From positions 124,001 through 188,000 of the forward strand of contig NZ_FZPA01000005.1 of assembly GCF_900188185.1 (NCBI RefSeq): a stretch of 64,000 nucleotides of DNA, given 5' to 3'. Source of the DNA: Sphingopyxis indica (GTDB taxonomy: Bacteria; Pseudomonadota; Alphaproteobacteria; Sphingomonadales; Sphingomonadaceae). This document shows, one piece after another, positions 8,950 through 16,202 of this stretch. Numbering within the stretch: position 1 is the first letter of the stretch; every line of letters starts with the position of its first letter. The notes beneath the pieces were generated by a model, which was not told where the DNA came from, ran no database searches, and saw nothing but the letters and a program-made list of their open reading frames with translations. The position numbers and the translations under genes are program-made.

Positions 8950-9060
8950 CTACGATTCCCTGCGCCGCTGTTTGCCGAACTCCCGATCGCTTGCAATGAA
9001 GCGCTCGATCATTGGACCAATCAGTCGCTCGGGGGGCAGCGGCGTCACCAGACCGGTCAG
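8950..9060 (-). pseudogene. DUF2274 C-terminal remnant (trb-cluster companion gene)
   Basis: In the frame after the ParB-TrbG stop, 36 codons end at TAG 8950-8952 and include LPPERLIGPMIERFIASDREF. This closely matches the C-terminal helix of DUF2274 proteins encoded just after trbI in conjugative trb clusters. No start codon or N-terminal part remains. It overlaps the stop of the chimera by 4 nt, which places the deletion junction at about 9060. This is recognition by motif, not a database match. Confidence 0.6.
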
Positions 9061-10535
9061 CTTGGCGTGTAGCGCCACGAAACCGCCGCCATATAGGTCG
9101 AAGGCGTCGCGCGCAGCTCGATGTGATATGTCCGACGGCTCGTGTTGATGATCAAATTCGTGACGATGTCGGGCCGGGTTGGTTTCACGAGGATATGAAC
9201 GCGTCGCGTCGCGCCCTCGCCGCTCAGCGTGTCACCAATAATCCACCGTACCGTATCGCCCGCGGCGACGGGACCCGGGCCGACCAGCTCCTCGCCTTCC
9301 TGCAGGGCGATATCGGTAACCTGGCCCGGCGCTGTATAGACTTGGAACAGTGCGCCCTCGGCCCAGGCATAACCCCGGTCGATGCGGATCGAACCGTCGC
9401 GCTCGAGCGACACGAACACGCCGGCGATCGCGATCTCCTCCGGCGCGAAGGTCAGCGGCCGCTTCGCGATCTCCGCATATTCGGCATTGATCGCGTCGAC
9501 GCGCGCGTGGATGTCGTCGGGCACTTCCTCGGCTTCCGACCATAAGCGATCGATTTCTTCGCCCTCGGCTTCGAGCTCGGCAATCCGCGTCTCCTCCTCG
9601 GCCGTCATCGGTATCTCGTCGCGGTCGATCTCGCGGTGGTCACGCAGCGCGTCCCACGGCAGGTCGACCGAAGTCGCCACCCATTTCCAGCCTTCCCCGA
9701 GCAGAGCCTCGCCCTCGGCCTTCAGCTTCTCGTCGACGAGCCGGTCGAGTAGCGCGGGATCGGTGAGCCAGCCGCCGCCATCGGCCTCGAAAAGGTCGCG
9801 CACGATCCCGCCGCCGGCTTCGACATAAGCGTCGGGCGTCACGAAGCGCGCCCGCTTGTCGGCGGCGCGGACGACATTCTCGGTCAGCTTCTGGCGGATG
9901 AGATGAGGCGCGAGACTACGGCTTTCGGTCAACAGTTCGAAGACCTGGACCTGCCGCTCGAAATCATCCGAGATCGTGAAGGCCATCAGCTGTTCGAGGC
10001 CGATCCGGTCGTCGGCATAGGCATCGTGCAGCACCGGCGACACTGAGGCGAGCTTGAGCCGCTGCCGCACCACCGCGGGCGTCACGAAGAAATTGGCCGC
10101 GACGGCCTCGATATCCTGGCCCTTTTCGACCATGGCGTGCATCGCCCGAAACTGGTCGAGCGGATGGAGCGCTTCGCGCATCGCGTTCTCGGCGAGGCTG
10201 TCGTCTTCAGCGAGGATGTCGTCGTTCGCCGCTTTCACAATGCACGGGACCGGCGTGTCCTTAGCGAGCAGCTTTCGCTTCACGAGCAGCTCGAGCGCAC
10301 GGTAGCGGCGTCCGCCGGCCGGTACCTCGTACCGGCCAGTTTCCTGGCCCGTGTCATCGAGAATGGGCCGGACGTTGAGGCTCTGGAGCAATTTCCGCCT
10401 GGCGATGTCGTCGGCCAAGGCATCGATCGAGACGCCGGCTTTCACGCGCCGCACATTGGACTGGGACAGGACGAGCCTGTCGAGCGGAATGTCGCGTGAA
10501 GAATTGAGGGTGAGTTTGGGTGCCGATTTGGCCAT
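9057..10535 (-). CDS. Chimeric protein: ParB-family partition protein N-terminus fused in frame to a TrbG/VirB9 C-terminal domain
   Basis: A 492-residue frame with two unrelated parts. Residues 1-389 are a ParB/RepB-type protein: IPLDRLVLSQSNVR, the ParB box VPAGGRRYRAL (about 70-80), SLAENAMREALHPLDQF (box II, about 113-129) and an HTH (FFVTPAVVRQRLKLA, about 147-161). Relatives on integrative elements run to about 700 residues. At residue 390 (about 9368) the sequence switches to a TrbG/VirB9 C-terminal domain: AWAEGALFQVYTAPGQVTDI, AGDTVRWIIGDT, then VHILVKP and TYMAAVSWRY. The frame is intact across the junction. The ATG at 10535 has GGAGA upstream. Whether the product folds or acts is unknown; the likeliest origin is a deletion joining two ICE genes. 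Confidence 0.85.
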   Translation of the reverse strand: MAKSAPKLTLNSSRDIPLDRLVLSQSNVRRVKAGVSIDALADDIARRKLLQSLNVRPILDDTGQETGRYEVPAGGRRYRALELLVKRKLLAKDTPVPCIVKAANDDILAEDDSLAENAMREALHPLDQFRAMHAMVEKGQDIEAVAANFFVTPAVVRQRLKLASVSPVLHDAYADDRIGLEQLMAFTISDDFERQVQVFELLTESRSLAPHLIRQKLTENVVRAADKRARFVTPDAYVEAGGGIVRDLFEADGGGWLTDPALLDRLVDEKLKAEGEALLGEGWKWVATSVDLPWDALRDHREIDRDEIPMTAEEETRIAELEAEGEEIDRLWSEAEEVPDDIHARVDAINAEYAEIAKRPLTFAPEEIAIAGVFVSLERDGSIRIDRGYAWAEGALFQVYTAPGQVTDIALQEGEELVGPGPVAAGDTVRWIIGDTLSGEGATRRVHILVKPTRPDIVTNLIINTSRRTYHIELRATPSTYMAAVSWRYTPS

Positions 10536-10691
10536 GCCATTTCTCCATGGCGGGCCGCCGGAAGCCTCTCTCCCGGCTTGCTACCCGCCACGAGAATCGT
10601 TCACCCTCTCCCTCTTCGGGCCGCCGAAGGCGGCCGCTTGTGAAAGACCACCGCCGCACCGCACCGCGAGCTGGCGATCGTGGACGTGTTT

Positions 10692-10790
10692 TATGTCATT
10701 AGGAGCATAGAGTTTGCTTATGCTCTTTTATGCATATTTTTTCTTTATGTTAAAAATAGCATATTGACACTTTATGCGATTTAGAGCATA
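10692..10790 (+). promoter_or_regulatory. hipBA control region: four HipB-type operators at exact 27-bp spacing, overlapping the promoter
   Basis: Four 18-bp sites TATGY-N8-GCATA start at 10692, 10719, 10746 and 10773. The architecture matches the E. coli HipB operator TATCC-N8-GGATA with one changed base per half-site. A TTGACA -35 (10764-10769) lies between the last two sites, and a weak -10 (CATAGG, 10787-10792) overlaps the last one. Confidence 0.85.
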
Positions 10791-10811
10791 GGGTCTTCCA
10801 AGGAGACCATC

Positions 10812-11063
10812 ATGACTCAAGTCGCACGCTCACCAAAGCAATTGGGGAATCTGATTCAGAGAGCACGCCGGCAAAAAGGGCTCACCCAGACCGAATTGGC
10901 CGGTCTGTCCGGACTCCGCCAGGAACTGATATCGAAGATCGAGGGCGGCCATGACGGCACAAAGCTCTCTTCAATATACACATTGTTTGCCGCGCTCGGT
11001 CTGGACCTGCTGGTCGATAGCCGATCGCATGGCGCAGCAGTCGAAATCGAAGACATTTTCTGA
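10812..11063 (+). CDS. hipB: HipB-like antitoxin (Xre-type HTH repressor)
   Basis: An 83-residue HTH_3 protein: LGNLIQRARRQKGLTQTELA, then LSGLRQELISKIEGG (residues about 10-46), the classic Xre DNA-binding fold, followed by a HipB-like C-terminal strand (LGLDLLVDSR). The ATG follows AAGGAG with 6-nt spacing. Its stop overlaps the hipA ATG by one base (TGATG), giving coupled translation. It should bind the four upstream TATGY-N8-GCATA sites, repress its own operon and neutralise HipA. The module lies inside the integrase-tRNA island, where toxin-antitoxin pairs often stabilise the element. Confidence 0.92.
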   Translation: MTQVARSPKQLGNLIQRARRQKGLTQTELAGLSGLRQELISKIEGGHDGTKLSSIYTLFAALGLDLLVDSRSHGAAVEIEDIF

Positions 11064-12391
11064 TGCCTCGTCACCGCGCCCATGTCCCTCTCGATGTCCT
11101 CGTCAACAACCGCCCTGTCGGGCAACTCATCAAGGAGCGGAGTGGAGCAACGAGCTTCCGATACGTCCAAAGCTGGCTGGACTGGCAGCATGCGTTCGCG
11201 ATCTCATTATCGCTGCCGCTACGCGAACCCGCCTACAGCGGCGCCCCCGTCACCGCGGTTTTCGAAAATCTCCTTCCCGACAATCCGAATGTTCGCAAAA
11301 CGGTCGCTGAGCGAACCGGAGCCGAAGGCGCCGATTATTACAGCCTGCTCGAACGCATTGGCCGCGATTGTGTGGGCGCGATGCAGTTCCTGCCCGAGGG
11401 GACGGCGGTCGAAGCGCTTCCGGAAATCGAAGGCGAGGTCGTCGATGAAGGCGAGATAGAGGCGATGCTCGCCAATCTGGCGCGAACGCCGCTCGGCATC
11501 GATCTTGACCATGAATTCCGCATCTCCGTCGCCGGCGCTCAGGAAAAGACCGCTCTTCTCTTCAGCGAAGGGCGCTGGATGCGTCCCCTCGGCACGACCC
11601 CGACGACCCATATCTTGAAGCCCCAGCTCGGGGAAATACCGACGGCCTTTGGTATCATCGACATGCAGAACAGCGTGGACAATGAGCATTATTGCCTGCA
11701 TCTGCTGGCTGCCTTCGGCCTGCCGGTCGCGCCCAGCCATATCGAAACCTTCGGAAAACGCCGGGTACTCGTGGTAGAGCGCTTCGATCGCCAGCGACGC
11801 GGAAACCGTATTCTGCGCTTGCCGCAAGAAGATTGCTGCCAGGCGCTCACGGTTCCTCCGGCCCAGAAGTATCAGAACAATGGTGGGCCGAGCGCGACCG
11901 ACATCCTCAAATTGCTCCGCGGGGCGGATGAGCCGCTCCGCGATCAGGCCGCCTTCTTCAAGAGCCAATTGCTTTTCTGGCTGATCGGCGCGACCGATGG
12001 CCATGGAAAGAATTTCAGCATCTTCCTCCGTCCGGGGGGACGCTACGGCTTGACCCCTTTCTATGACGTCCTCTCTGCGCAAGGCGCTTTCGATCTCAAA
12101 CAAATCCCGAACAACAAGTATAAACTCGCCATGTCGGTAGGCGCGAGCGGCAAATACCGGATCCTCGAAATCGTCGGTCGCCATTTCATCGAGACCGCCC
12201 AAGAGGCGGGACTCGGCGCGACGACGATAAAGGCGGTCCTGACGGAAATATTGGAGGCAGCACCCAAAGCCGCGGCAACCGCACTGTCCGAAATGCCCGC
12301 TGACTTTCATCCGGCGATCCACGACAGCGTCGCAAAAGCGATCGACGCGCGGTTACCACGGCTGGAAACCGCGCTCGCGTCGATCCGATAG
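11063..12391 (+). CDS. hipA: HipA-family serine/threonine kinase toxin
   Basis: A 442-residue protein of full E. coli HipA length. N-terminal subdomain: VLVNNRPVGQL and FENLLPDNPNVR. The Gly-rich loop SVAGAQEKTALL holds Ser155, equivalent to the autophosphorylated Ser150 of E. coli HipA. ATP-site HILKP follows. Catalytic DGHGKNFSIF (Asp312) and metal-binding FYDVLSA (Asp335) keep the 23-residue spacing of Asp309 and Asp332 in E. coli. E. coli HipA phosphorylates glutamyl-tRNA synthetase and causes growth arrest; the target here is not known. All key residues are present, so the kinase looks active. It starts within the hipB stop codon. Confidence 0.93.
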   Translation: MPRHRAHVPLDVLVNNRPVGQLIKERSGATSFRYVQSWLDWQHAFAISLSLPLREPAYSGAPVTAVFENLLPDNPNVRKTVAERTGAEGADYYSLLERIGRDCVGAMQFLPEGTAVEALPEIEGEVVDEGEIEAMLANLARTPLGIDLDHEFRISVAGAQEKTALLFSEGRWMRPLGTTPTTHILKPQLGEIPTAFGIIDMQNSVDNEHYCLHLLAAFGLPVAPSHIETFGKRRVLVVERFDRQRRGNRILRLPQEDCCQALTVPPAQKYQNNGGPSATDILKLLRGADEPLRDQAAFFKSQLLFWLIGATDGHGKNFSIFLRPGGRYGLTPFYDVLSAQGAFDLKQIPNNKYKLAMSVGASGKYRILEIVGRHFIETAQEAGLGATTIKAVLTEILEAAPKAAATALSEMPADFHPAIHDSVAKAIDARLPRLETALASIR

Positions 12392-12417
12392 AGACCAGGC
12401 GCCGAAAAAGGGGACCG

Positions 12418-12894
12418 TCAGCCGGCGCTCGTCTGAGCGGCCGGCATATAAATACCCACAATCGGCCCGAGCAGCATGTCGCCCCGGCATCCGTTTATAT
12501 AGGGACCTTCAGGAACGGCATAACGGCGCACCCCGCGGATCACTTTGGATTTCAGGGAAATATATTCCCAGCAATCCTTTATCTTGGGATGATCCCGCGC
12601 ATAGACGACCTCGCGCTCGACGATGCGCGGGCTCTCGGGAAACGGCGAACTTGCGACCGGTCGCTGCCGCTCGATACAATAAAGGCCCGGAATGAGGTCC
12701 CGCGGCGTCTCCTCCTTATAGACTGCGACTTCCCCCGGCCGAAAATAGCTGCATCCCTCTTCGAACACCGGGACAACGCCATAGCCCTTTTCCACTACGG
12801 GTATCAAAAACAGCCGGAGTTTAAGCGCTTCCAGTTCGCGCCCCATGTCACCGCAGCTTTCATGCGGCATCGCATTCATCACGTCCAACGACAT
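12418..12894 (-). CDS. Hypothetical protein of the integrase island
   Basis: A 158-residue soluble protein. The start at 12894 (MSLDVMNAMPHESCG) is chosen because GGAGGGAG precedes it by about 6 nt; the frame stays open further upstream but without a good ribosome site. No family is recognised with certainty. The middle (YFRPGEVAVYKEETPRDLIP, then GLYCIERQR) faintly recalls the beta-rich S24/LexA fold, but no Ser/Lys dyad was identified. It converges on hipA with only 26 bp between stops and lies 186 bp downstream of the integrase on the same strand. It is probably element cargo. Confidence 0.7.
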   Translation of the reverse strand: MSLDVMNAMPHESCGDMGRELEALKLRLFLIPVVEKGYGVVPVFEEGCSYFRPGEVAVYKEETPRDLIPGLYCIERQRPVASSPFPESPRIVEREVVYARDHPKIKDCWEYISLKSKVIRGVRRYAVPEGPYINGCRGDMLLGPIVGIYMPAAQTSAG

Positions 12895-13079
12895 GTCGGT
12901 CTCCCTCCAGGGGAGCGATCGACGGCGAAGACCCCGCCCGCTCCGGAACTTGAGACTAGCTCGCCCGACATCGTTGGCACGCACGGAAAAGCGAGCCGTG
13001 CCTCTCTTGCGGCAGGCCCCGCCCAACCTCTTTCTTTCGGCGATCGACCTCCCCCACAAAGTCGGTTCGCCGATCCCTG

Positions 13080-14324
13080 CTAACCGGGGTCCGGTTCGCA
13101 CGGTGGCGCGAGCAGGCTCTCCGCGGCGTCTGCGCTATGCGCCAGGCCAACGAGATGCCGCTCCCATGCAGCGAACCCCTCGGCGCGCAATTCGAGTTCC
13201 TGGTTCCTGTTATAGATACCTTCAATGCCCTTGCGCTTGTGATTGAGCATCAGTTCGGCGATTTCATTGTCGATACCGACCCGCCGTGCGTGCGATCGGA
13301 AGGTGCGCCTCAGATCATGAAAGTGCCACCGTGAGATGATGCGGCCGGCGAAGGCTTCCATCCGCGCATGAATCCGATCGCGCGCCTTGAACCATCCCGC
13401 GCGCTGCGGACCGTCGATGCACGGCGATGGAAACAGCCATTCATAGTTGGTCTGCGCAAGGCGCTGACCCCAAGGTCCGAGCGCCACGACATTCTCCTCA
13501 TTGTTCTTCGATCGCCCGGGCGGCAGTGTCCAGATACCCGCCACGACCTCGTCCGAGGGCGCTTCGAAGAGTTCGCTACGGCGAGCGGCCGTCAGCAACA
13601 GGAGGATGAACCCGCGTCGATAGGTCAGTTCCTCATCGACGAGCGCACGAAACAACCACTCGATTTCCTCGTCCGACAGGAAGCGCTTGTTGGCCTTTGG
13701 CCCGGTATCGAACCAGTTCGAGTTGAGGGTGGTTGCCGGATGCTCTTTCAGCATGATGCCCGCCATCCGGCCTTCACGACCCGCACACCATTTCAGGAAG
13801 CAGCTGAGTTCTCCCGCCATCTTGTTCGCACGATGCTTGGAGGCCTTGGCTTTGTCATAGACCGCATCCCAGCAGTCGTCTTCGGTGAGTTGGGCCAGCA
13901 CCTTCGATCCGATCCTCGGTCCGATGTCGCGCGTATACATCTTGTCCTTGTCGGAGATTGTCCGCGGTTTCAGCTTCTTTCGGTCGCCGCGACGCATTGC
14001 AGCCATGTAAATTATATGCGCATCGGCAACCGACATCGCCAACGCCTCTTCGGCGCGCTTGATCGTCCGCGGATCTTCCCCGCGGGACACGGCCTTGCTG
14101 AGCGGCCCGGCCCATTCGCGAGCTTCGTCGATCGAAAAGGCCGGGTAGACCCCAAGGATCAGTTCGACGGTCTTCTTTGTGCCGGCGACAACGCGCTTGA
14201 AGCGCCACTGCTTTTTTGCAGCGCCAGCGACGATGATGGAAAGGCCCGGGACTTCGCGGTCGGCTAGCGCGCCACTCTTCAACCGCTCGATATGGGCGGG
14301 GGTCAATATTACTGCTTTGCTCAT
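13080..14324 (-). CDS. Tyrosine recombinase/integrase (P4-like) adjacent to tRNA-Met
   Basis: A 414-residue integrase: an N-terminal DUF4102-like arm-binding domain (LTPAHIERLKSG...GLSIIVAGAAKKQWRFKR), a core-binding SAM-like domain, and a C-terminal catalytic domain with the first Arg in TAARRSE, HDLRRTFRSHARR (His-x-x-Arg), LNH, and nucleophile Tyr in GIYNRN. All catalytic residues are present. The ATG at 14324 has GAGG spaced 6 nt; a longer start at 14357 lacks a ribosome site. It lies about 190 bp from the 3' end of tRNA-Met, the usual layout for an element integrated into a tRNA gene. Repeats between the two resemble integrase arm sites. Confidence 0.92.
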   Translation of the reverse strand: MSKAVILTPAHIERLKSGALADREVPGLSIIVAGAAKKQWRFKRVVAGTKKTVELILGVYPAFSIDEAREWAGPLSKAVSRGEDPRTIKRAEEALAMSVADAHIIYMAAMRRGDRKKLKPRTISDKDKMYTRDIGPRIGSKVLAQLTEDDCWDAVYDKAKASKHRANKMAGELSCFLKWCAGREGRMAGIMLKEHPATTLNSNWFDTGPKANKRFLSDEEIEWLFRALVDEELTYRRGFILLLLTAARRSELFEAPSDEVVAGIWTLPPGRSKNNEENVVALGPWGQRLAQTNYEWLFPSPCIDGPQRAGWFKARDRIHARMEAFAGRIISRWHFHDLRRTFRSHARRVGIDNEIAELMLNHKRKGIEGIYNRNQELELRAEGFAAWERHLVGLAHSADAAESLLAPPCEPDPG

Positions 14325-14381
14325 GATAACCTCGAGGGGATCGAGGCCATGAAACACTCGCGAAAATTCTCGCGAAACCTG

Positions 14382-14436
14382 TGTCCAAACGGGTCCAAAT
14401 CTGACGTGAGTTGTCCAAATAACTCACTTCTGGACA
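14382..14436. promoter_or_regulatory. Putative integrase arm-type binding sites
   Basis: KGTCCAAA occurs at 14382, 14392 and 14412, spaced 10 and 20 bp (whole helical turns), with an inverted TGGACA at 14431-14436. The last direct copy sits inside the palindrome GAGTT...AACTC (14408-14425). The position between int and the tRNA target fits arm sites or an Xis/Int operator. This is inferred from pattern only. Confidence 0.5.
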
Positions 14437-14515
14437 GCTATTTGTCACCATTGGAACGACCTCGATGAATGGCAGAAAACTGCCGGAAATGCGAGGTTTG
14501 AAGGTGATTCGCGAG

Positions 14516-14592
14516 TGGTAGCGGAGGAGGGACTCGAACCCCCGACACGCGGATTATGATTCCGCTGCTCTAACCAGCTGAGCTACTCCGCC
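14516..14592 (-). tRNA. tRNA-Met (CAU)
   Basis: A 77-nt cloverleaf with encoded CCA. Acceptor GGCGGAG/CTCCGCT (G-U first pair), D arm GCTC...GAGC, anticodon stem GCGGA/TCCGC with loop ATCATAA giving anticodon CAT, T stem GGGGG/CCCTC around TTCGAGT. It lacks the three G-C pairs of initiator tRNA next to the anticodon loop, so it is elongator-type. A CAU anticodon could also be tRNA-Ile2, but the body resembles alphaproteobacterial elongator Met. The 3' end faces the integrase. Confidence 0.95.
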
Positions 14593-14647
14593 CCGAAAGG
14601 CCGCCGCTGCGGGCGAGCAGCGCCTATAGGCATGGCGGCGGCGGCGG

Positions 14648-15139
14648 TCAATATCGTGCGTGCGGTCCGCGAAAATTCCGCGCGAAGGCGAACTCCCACG
14701 GGCCGCCGCGATAGAAATGCGCGGCGAGCCCCGTGACAGCGAGAGGGCGCGCGCGGAAATCCTGCGCCAGCTCGGCGAGCAGCGCGCGCGCCGCCTCGGG
14801 CGTCACCTTGTTCTGCACCGTGATGTGGAGCCGCGGCGTGCCGCGATCCTGCGCCGGCAGCATCCCGGCAAAGCGCTCGGCCATGCGCGCGCGGATGTCG
14901 AGCAGGTCGGGGCTCTCGATCCGAAAGGCGACGCCGCGGCCGAGCGAATAGACCTCGCGCAGCATCGCGCGCGGCGGCGGCGTGTCGGCGGCGATCGTGC
15001 GGATCAGCCGCTCGAGCTCGGCGCGCGCCGACGGCGGCAGCTGATGAAAGAGCGTGATATGCGCGGCGAGATAGTTACGTTCGGGCGGAAAATGCGCGGC
15101 GCGCAATGCGTCGAAATGGCGCTGGTCCGCCGCACCCAT
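14648..15139 (-). CDS. 2'-5' RNA ligase family (2H phosphoesterase) protein
   Basis: At least 163 residues with the two signature His-x-Thr motifs, AAHITLFHQLP (about residue 27) and RLHITVQNK (about 104), in the symmetric arrangement of 2H phosphoesterases acting on RNA 2'-5' or cyclic phosphate ends. The ATG at 15139 is probably internal: upstream in-frame codons read APIVVTGT, matching the first beta-strand that family members have before DQxxFDALR. No ATG, GTG or TTG with a ribosome site was found further up, so the real start is unresolved. It sits alone beside tRNA-Met. Confidence 0.8.
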   Translation of the reverse strand: MGAADQRHFDALRAAHFPPERNYLAAHITLFHQLPPSARAELERLIRTIAADTPPPRAMLREVYSLGRGVAFRIESPDLLDIRARMAERFAGMLPAQDRGTPRLHITVQNKVTPEAARALLAELAQDFRARPLAVTGLAAHFYRGGPWEFAFARNFRGPHARY

Positions 15140-15332
15140 CGTTCCAGTGACGACGATGGGCGCGGCGCCAGCGGCGCGGTCGGGAGGGGGGATGGCCGCG
15201 CCGGCTATTTCGGGGTTCTCGCGCAGGGGCGGCGGGGTGCCGGCCCCGATTGTCGGGAACGGAGGCGCAAATGGTCGCTCGCGGCGCCGAAAGCCAATCG
15301 ATAAATTGGCTCACAATGATCGATTGAGCCGT

Positions 15333-16103
15333 TCAATCGCGCGCCTCCCTATCGAGTCCGTCCCAAAAGGCGCGTAGCGCCGCCGCGACCGTAAGGGGAC
15401 GCTCGGCGATCGCCCAATGCCCCGCGTCCTCGATCATCGTGAGCGGAAAGCCCCGCGCCGCGGCAAAACGACTGGCGACGGACCGGTCGACATAGGGATC
15501 GTCGGCGCCCCAGATCAGCGCGCCGCGACGCGGCAAGCGGTCGAGGTCGCGCGCCCAGTCGCGCGAAAAATCGAGCCCGTGCGCCGAGCGATAGAGCCTC
15601 AGGATCGCGCGGCGCTTGTCCTTGTTCGCCCATTGGCGGGCTTCTTCGGCAGCGAGCGCGGCGGGCACACCCTGCTCGGCGAGCCCCCTGGCGAGCGCGG
15701 CGGGCCGGCTCAGCGCCATGAAGATCTCGCCGAGCAGCGGCGTGTTCCAGATGCGCGCGATGCGATGGCCGCGATAGTCGGGATCGATCACGGCGTTCGA
15801 CACCGCCCAGCTGCGGATGAGGTCGGGGCGCAACGTCGCGGCGCGCTGCGCGATCAGCGCGCCCCAGTCGTGGCCGACGATGTCGATCGGACCGTGCGCC
15901 GCTGCGAGCGCCTCGGCCTCGCCCACCGCCCAGTCGGCATAGGCCTCCTTGGTGGCAGCGAAGCCCGCGGGCAGCGGACCGGTGAAACCGGGCAGCGCGG
16001 GCAACGCGACGGGCGTGTCGTCAAGCTCGAGCGCGTCGATCAAGGGTCGCCAGATCGCCGGGCTGTCGGGAACGCCGTGGAGGAACAGCTTCGCGGTGGT
16101 CAT
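15333..16103 (-). CDS. Alpha/beta-fold hydrolase (epoxide hydrolase/haloalkane dehalogenase-like)
   Basis: A 256-residue alpha/beta hydrolase. The oxyanion region is LFLHGVPDS (about residue 7). The nucleophile elbow is GHDWG (about residue 96), with Asp rather than Ser as nucleophile, as in epoxide hydrolases and haloalkane dehalogenases. The acid is in WGADDPYVD and the base is His in DAGHWAIAERP. The ATG at 16103 has GGAGGGAGC upstream and is preferred over 16115. The substrate is unknown. A large inverted repeat separates it from mltG. Confidence 0.88.
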   Translation of the reverse strand: MTTAKLFLHGVPDSPAIWRPLIDALELDDTPVALPALPGFTGPLPAGFAATKEAYADWAVGEAEALAAAHGPIDIVGHDWGALIAQRAATLRPDLIRSWAVSNAVIDPDYRGHRIARIWNTPLLGEIFMALSRPAALARGLAEQGVPAALAAEEARQWANKDKRRAILRLYRSAHGLDFSRDWARDLDRLPRRGALIWGADDPYVDRSVASRFAAARGFPLTMIEDAGHWAIAERPLTVAAALRAFWDGLDREARD

Positions 16104-16120
16104 GCTCCCTCCCATCTTCC

Positions 16121-16196
16121 GTCGCCCCAGCGAAAGCTGGGGCCGCGATCGGCGCAGCGCAGGGCTTCCAGCGGCCCCAGCTTCCGCTGGGGCGAC
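16121..16196. repeat. Intergenic inverted repeat, 24-bp arms
   Basis: Arms 16121-16144 and 16173-16196 pair with one mismatch. Each arm is itself a small hairpin (CCCCAGC...GCTGGGG). It lies between mltG and the hydrolase. Confidence 0.9.
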
Positions 16197-16202
16197 GTTT
16201 TT

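Noticed and set aside
12418-13101. Longer start (13101) for the island hypothetical gene
   Set aside because: The added N-terminus is Arg-rich noise and the good ribosome site is at 12894.
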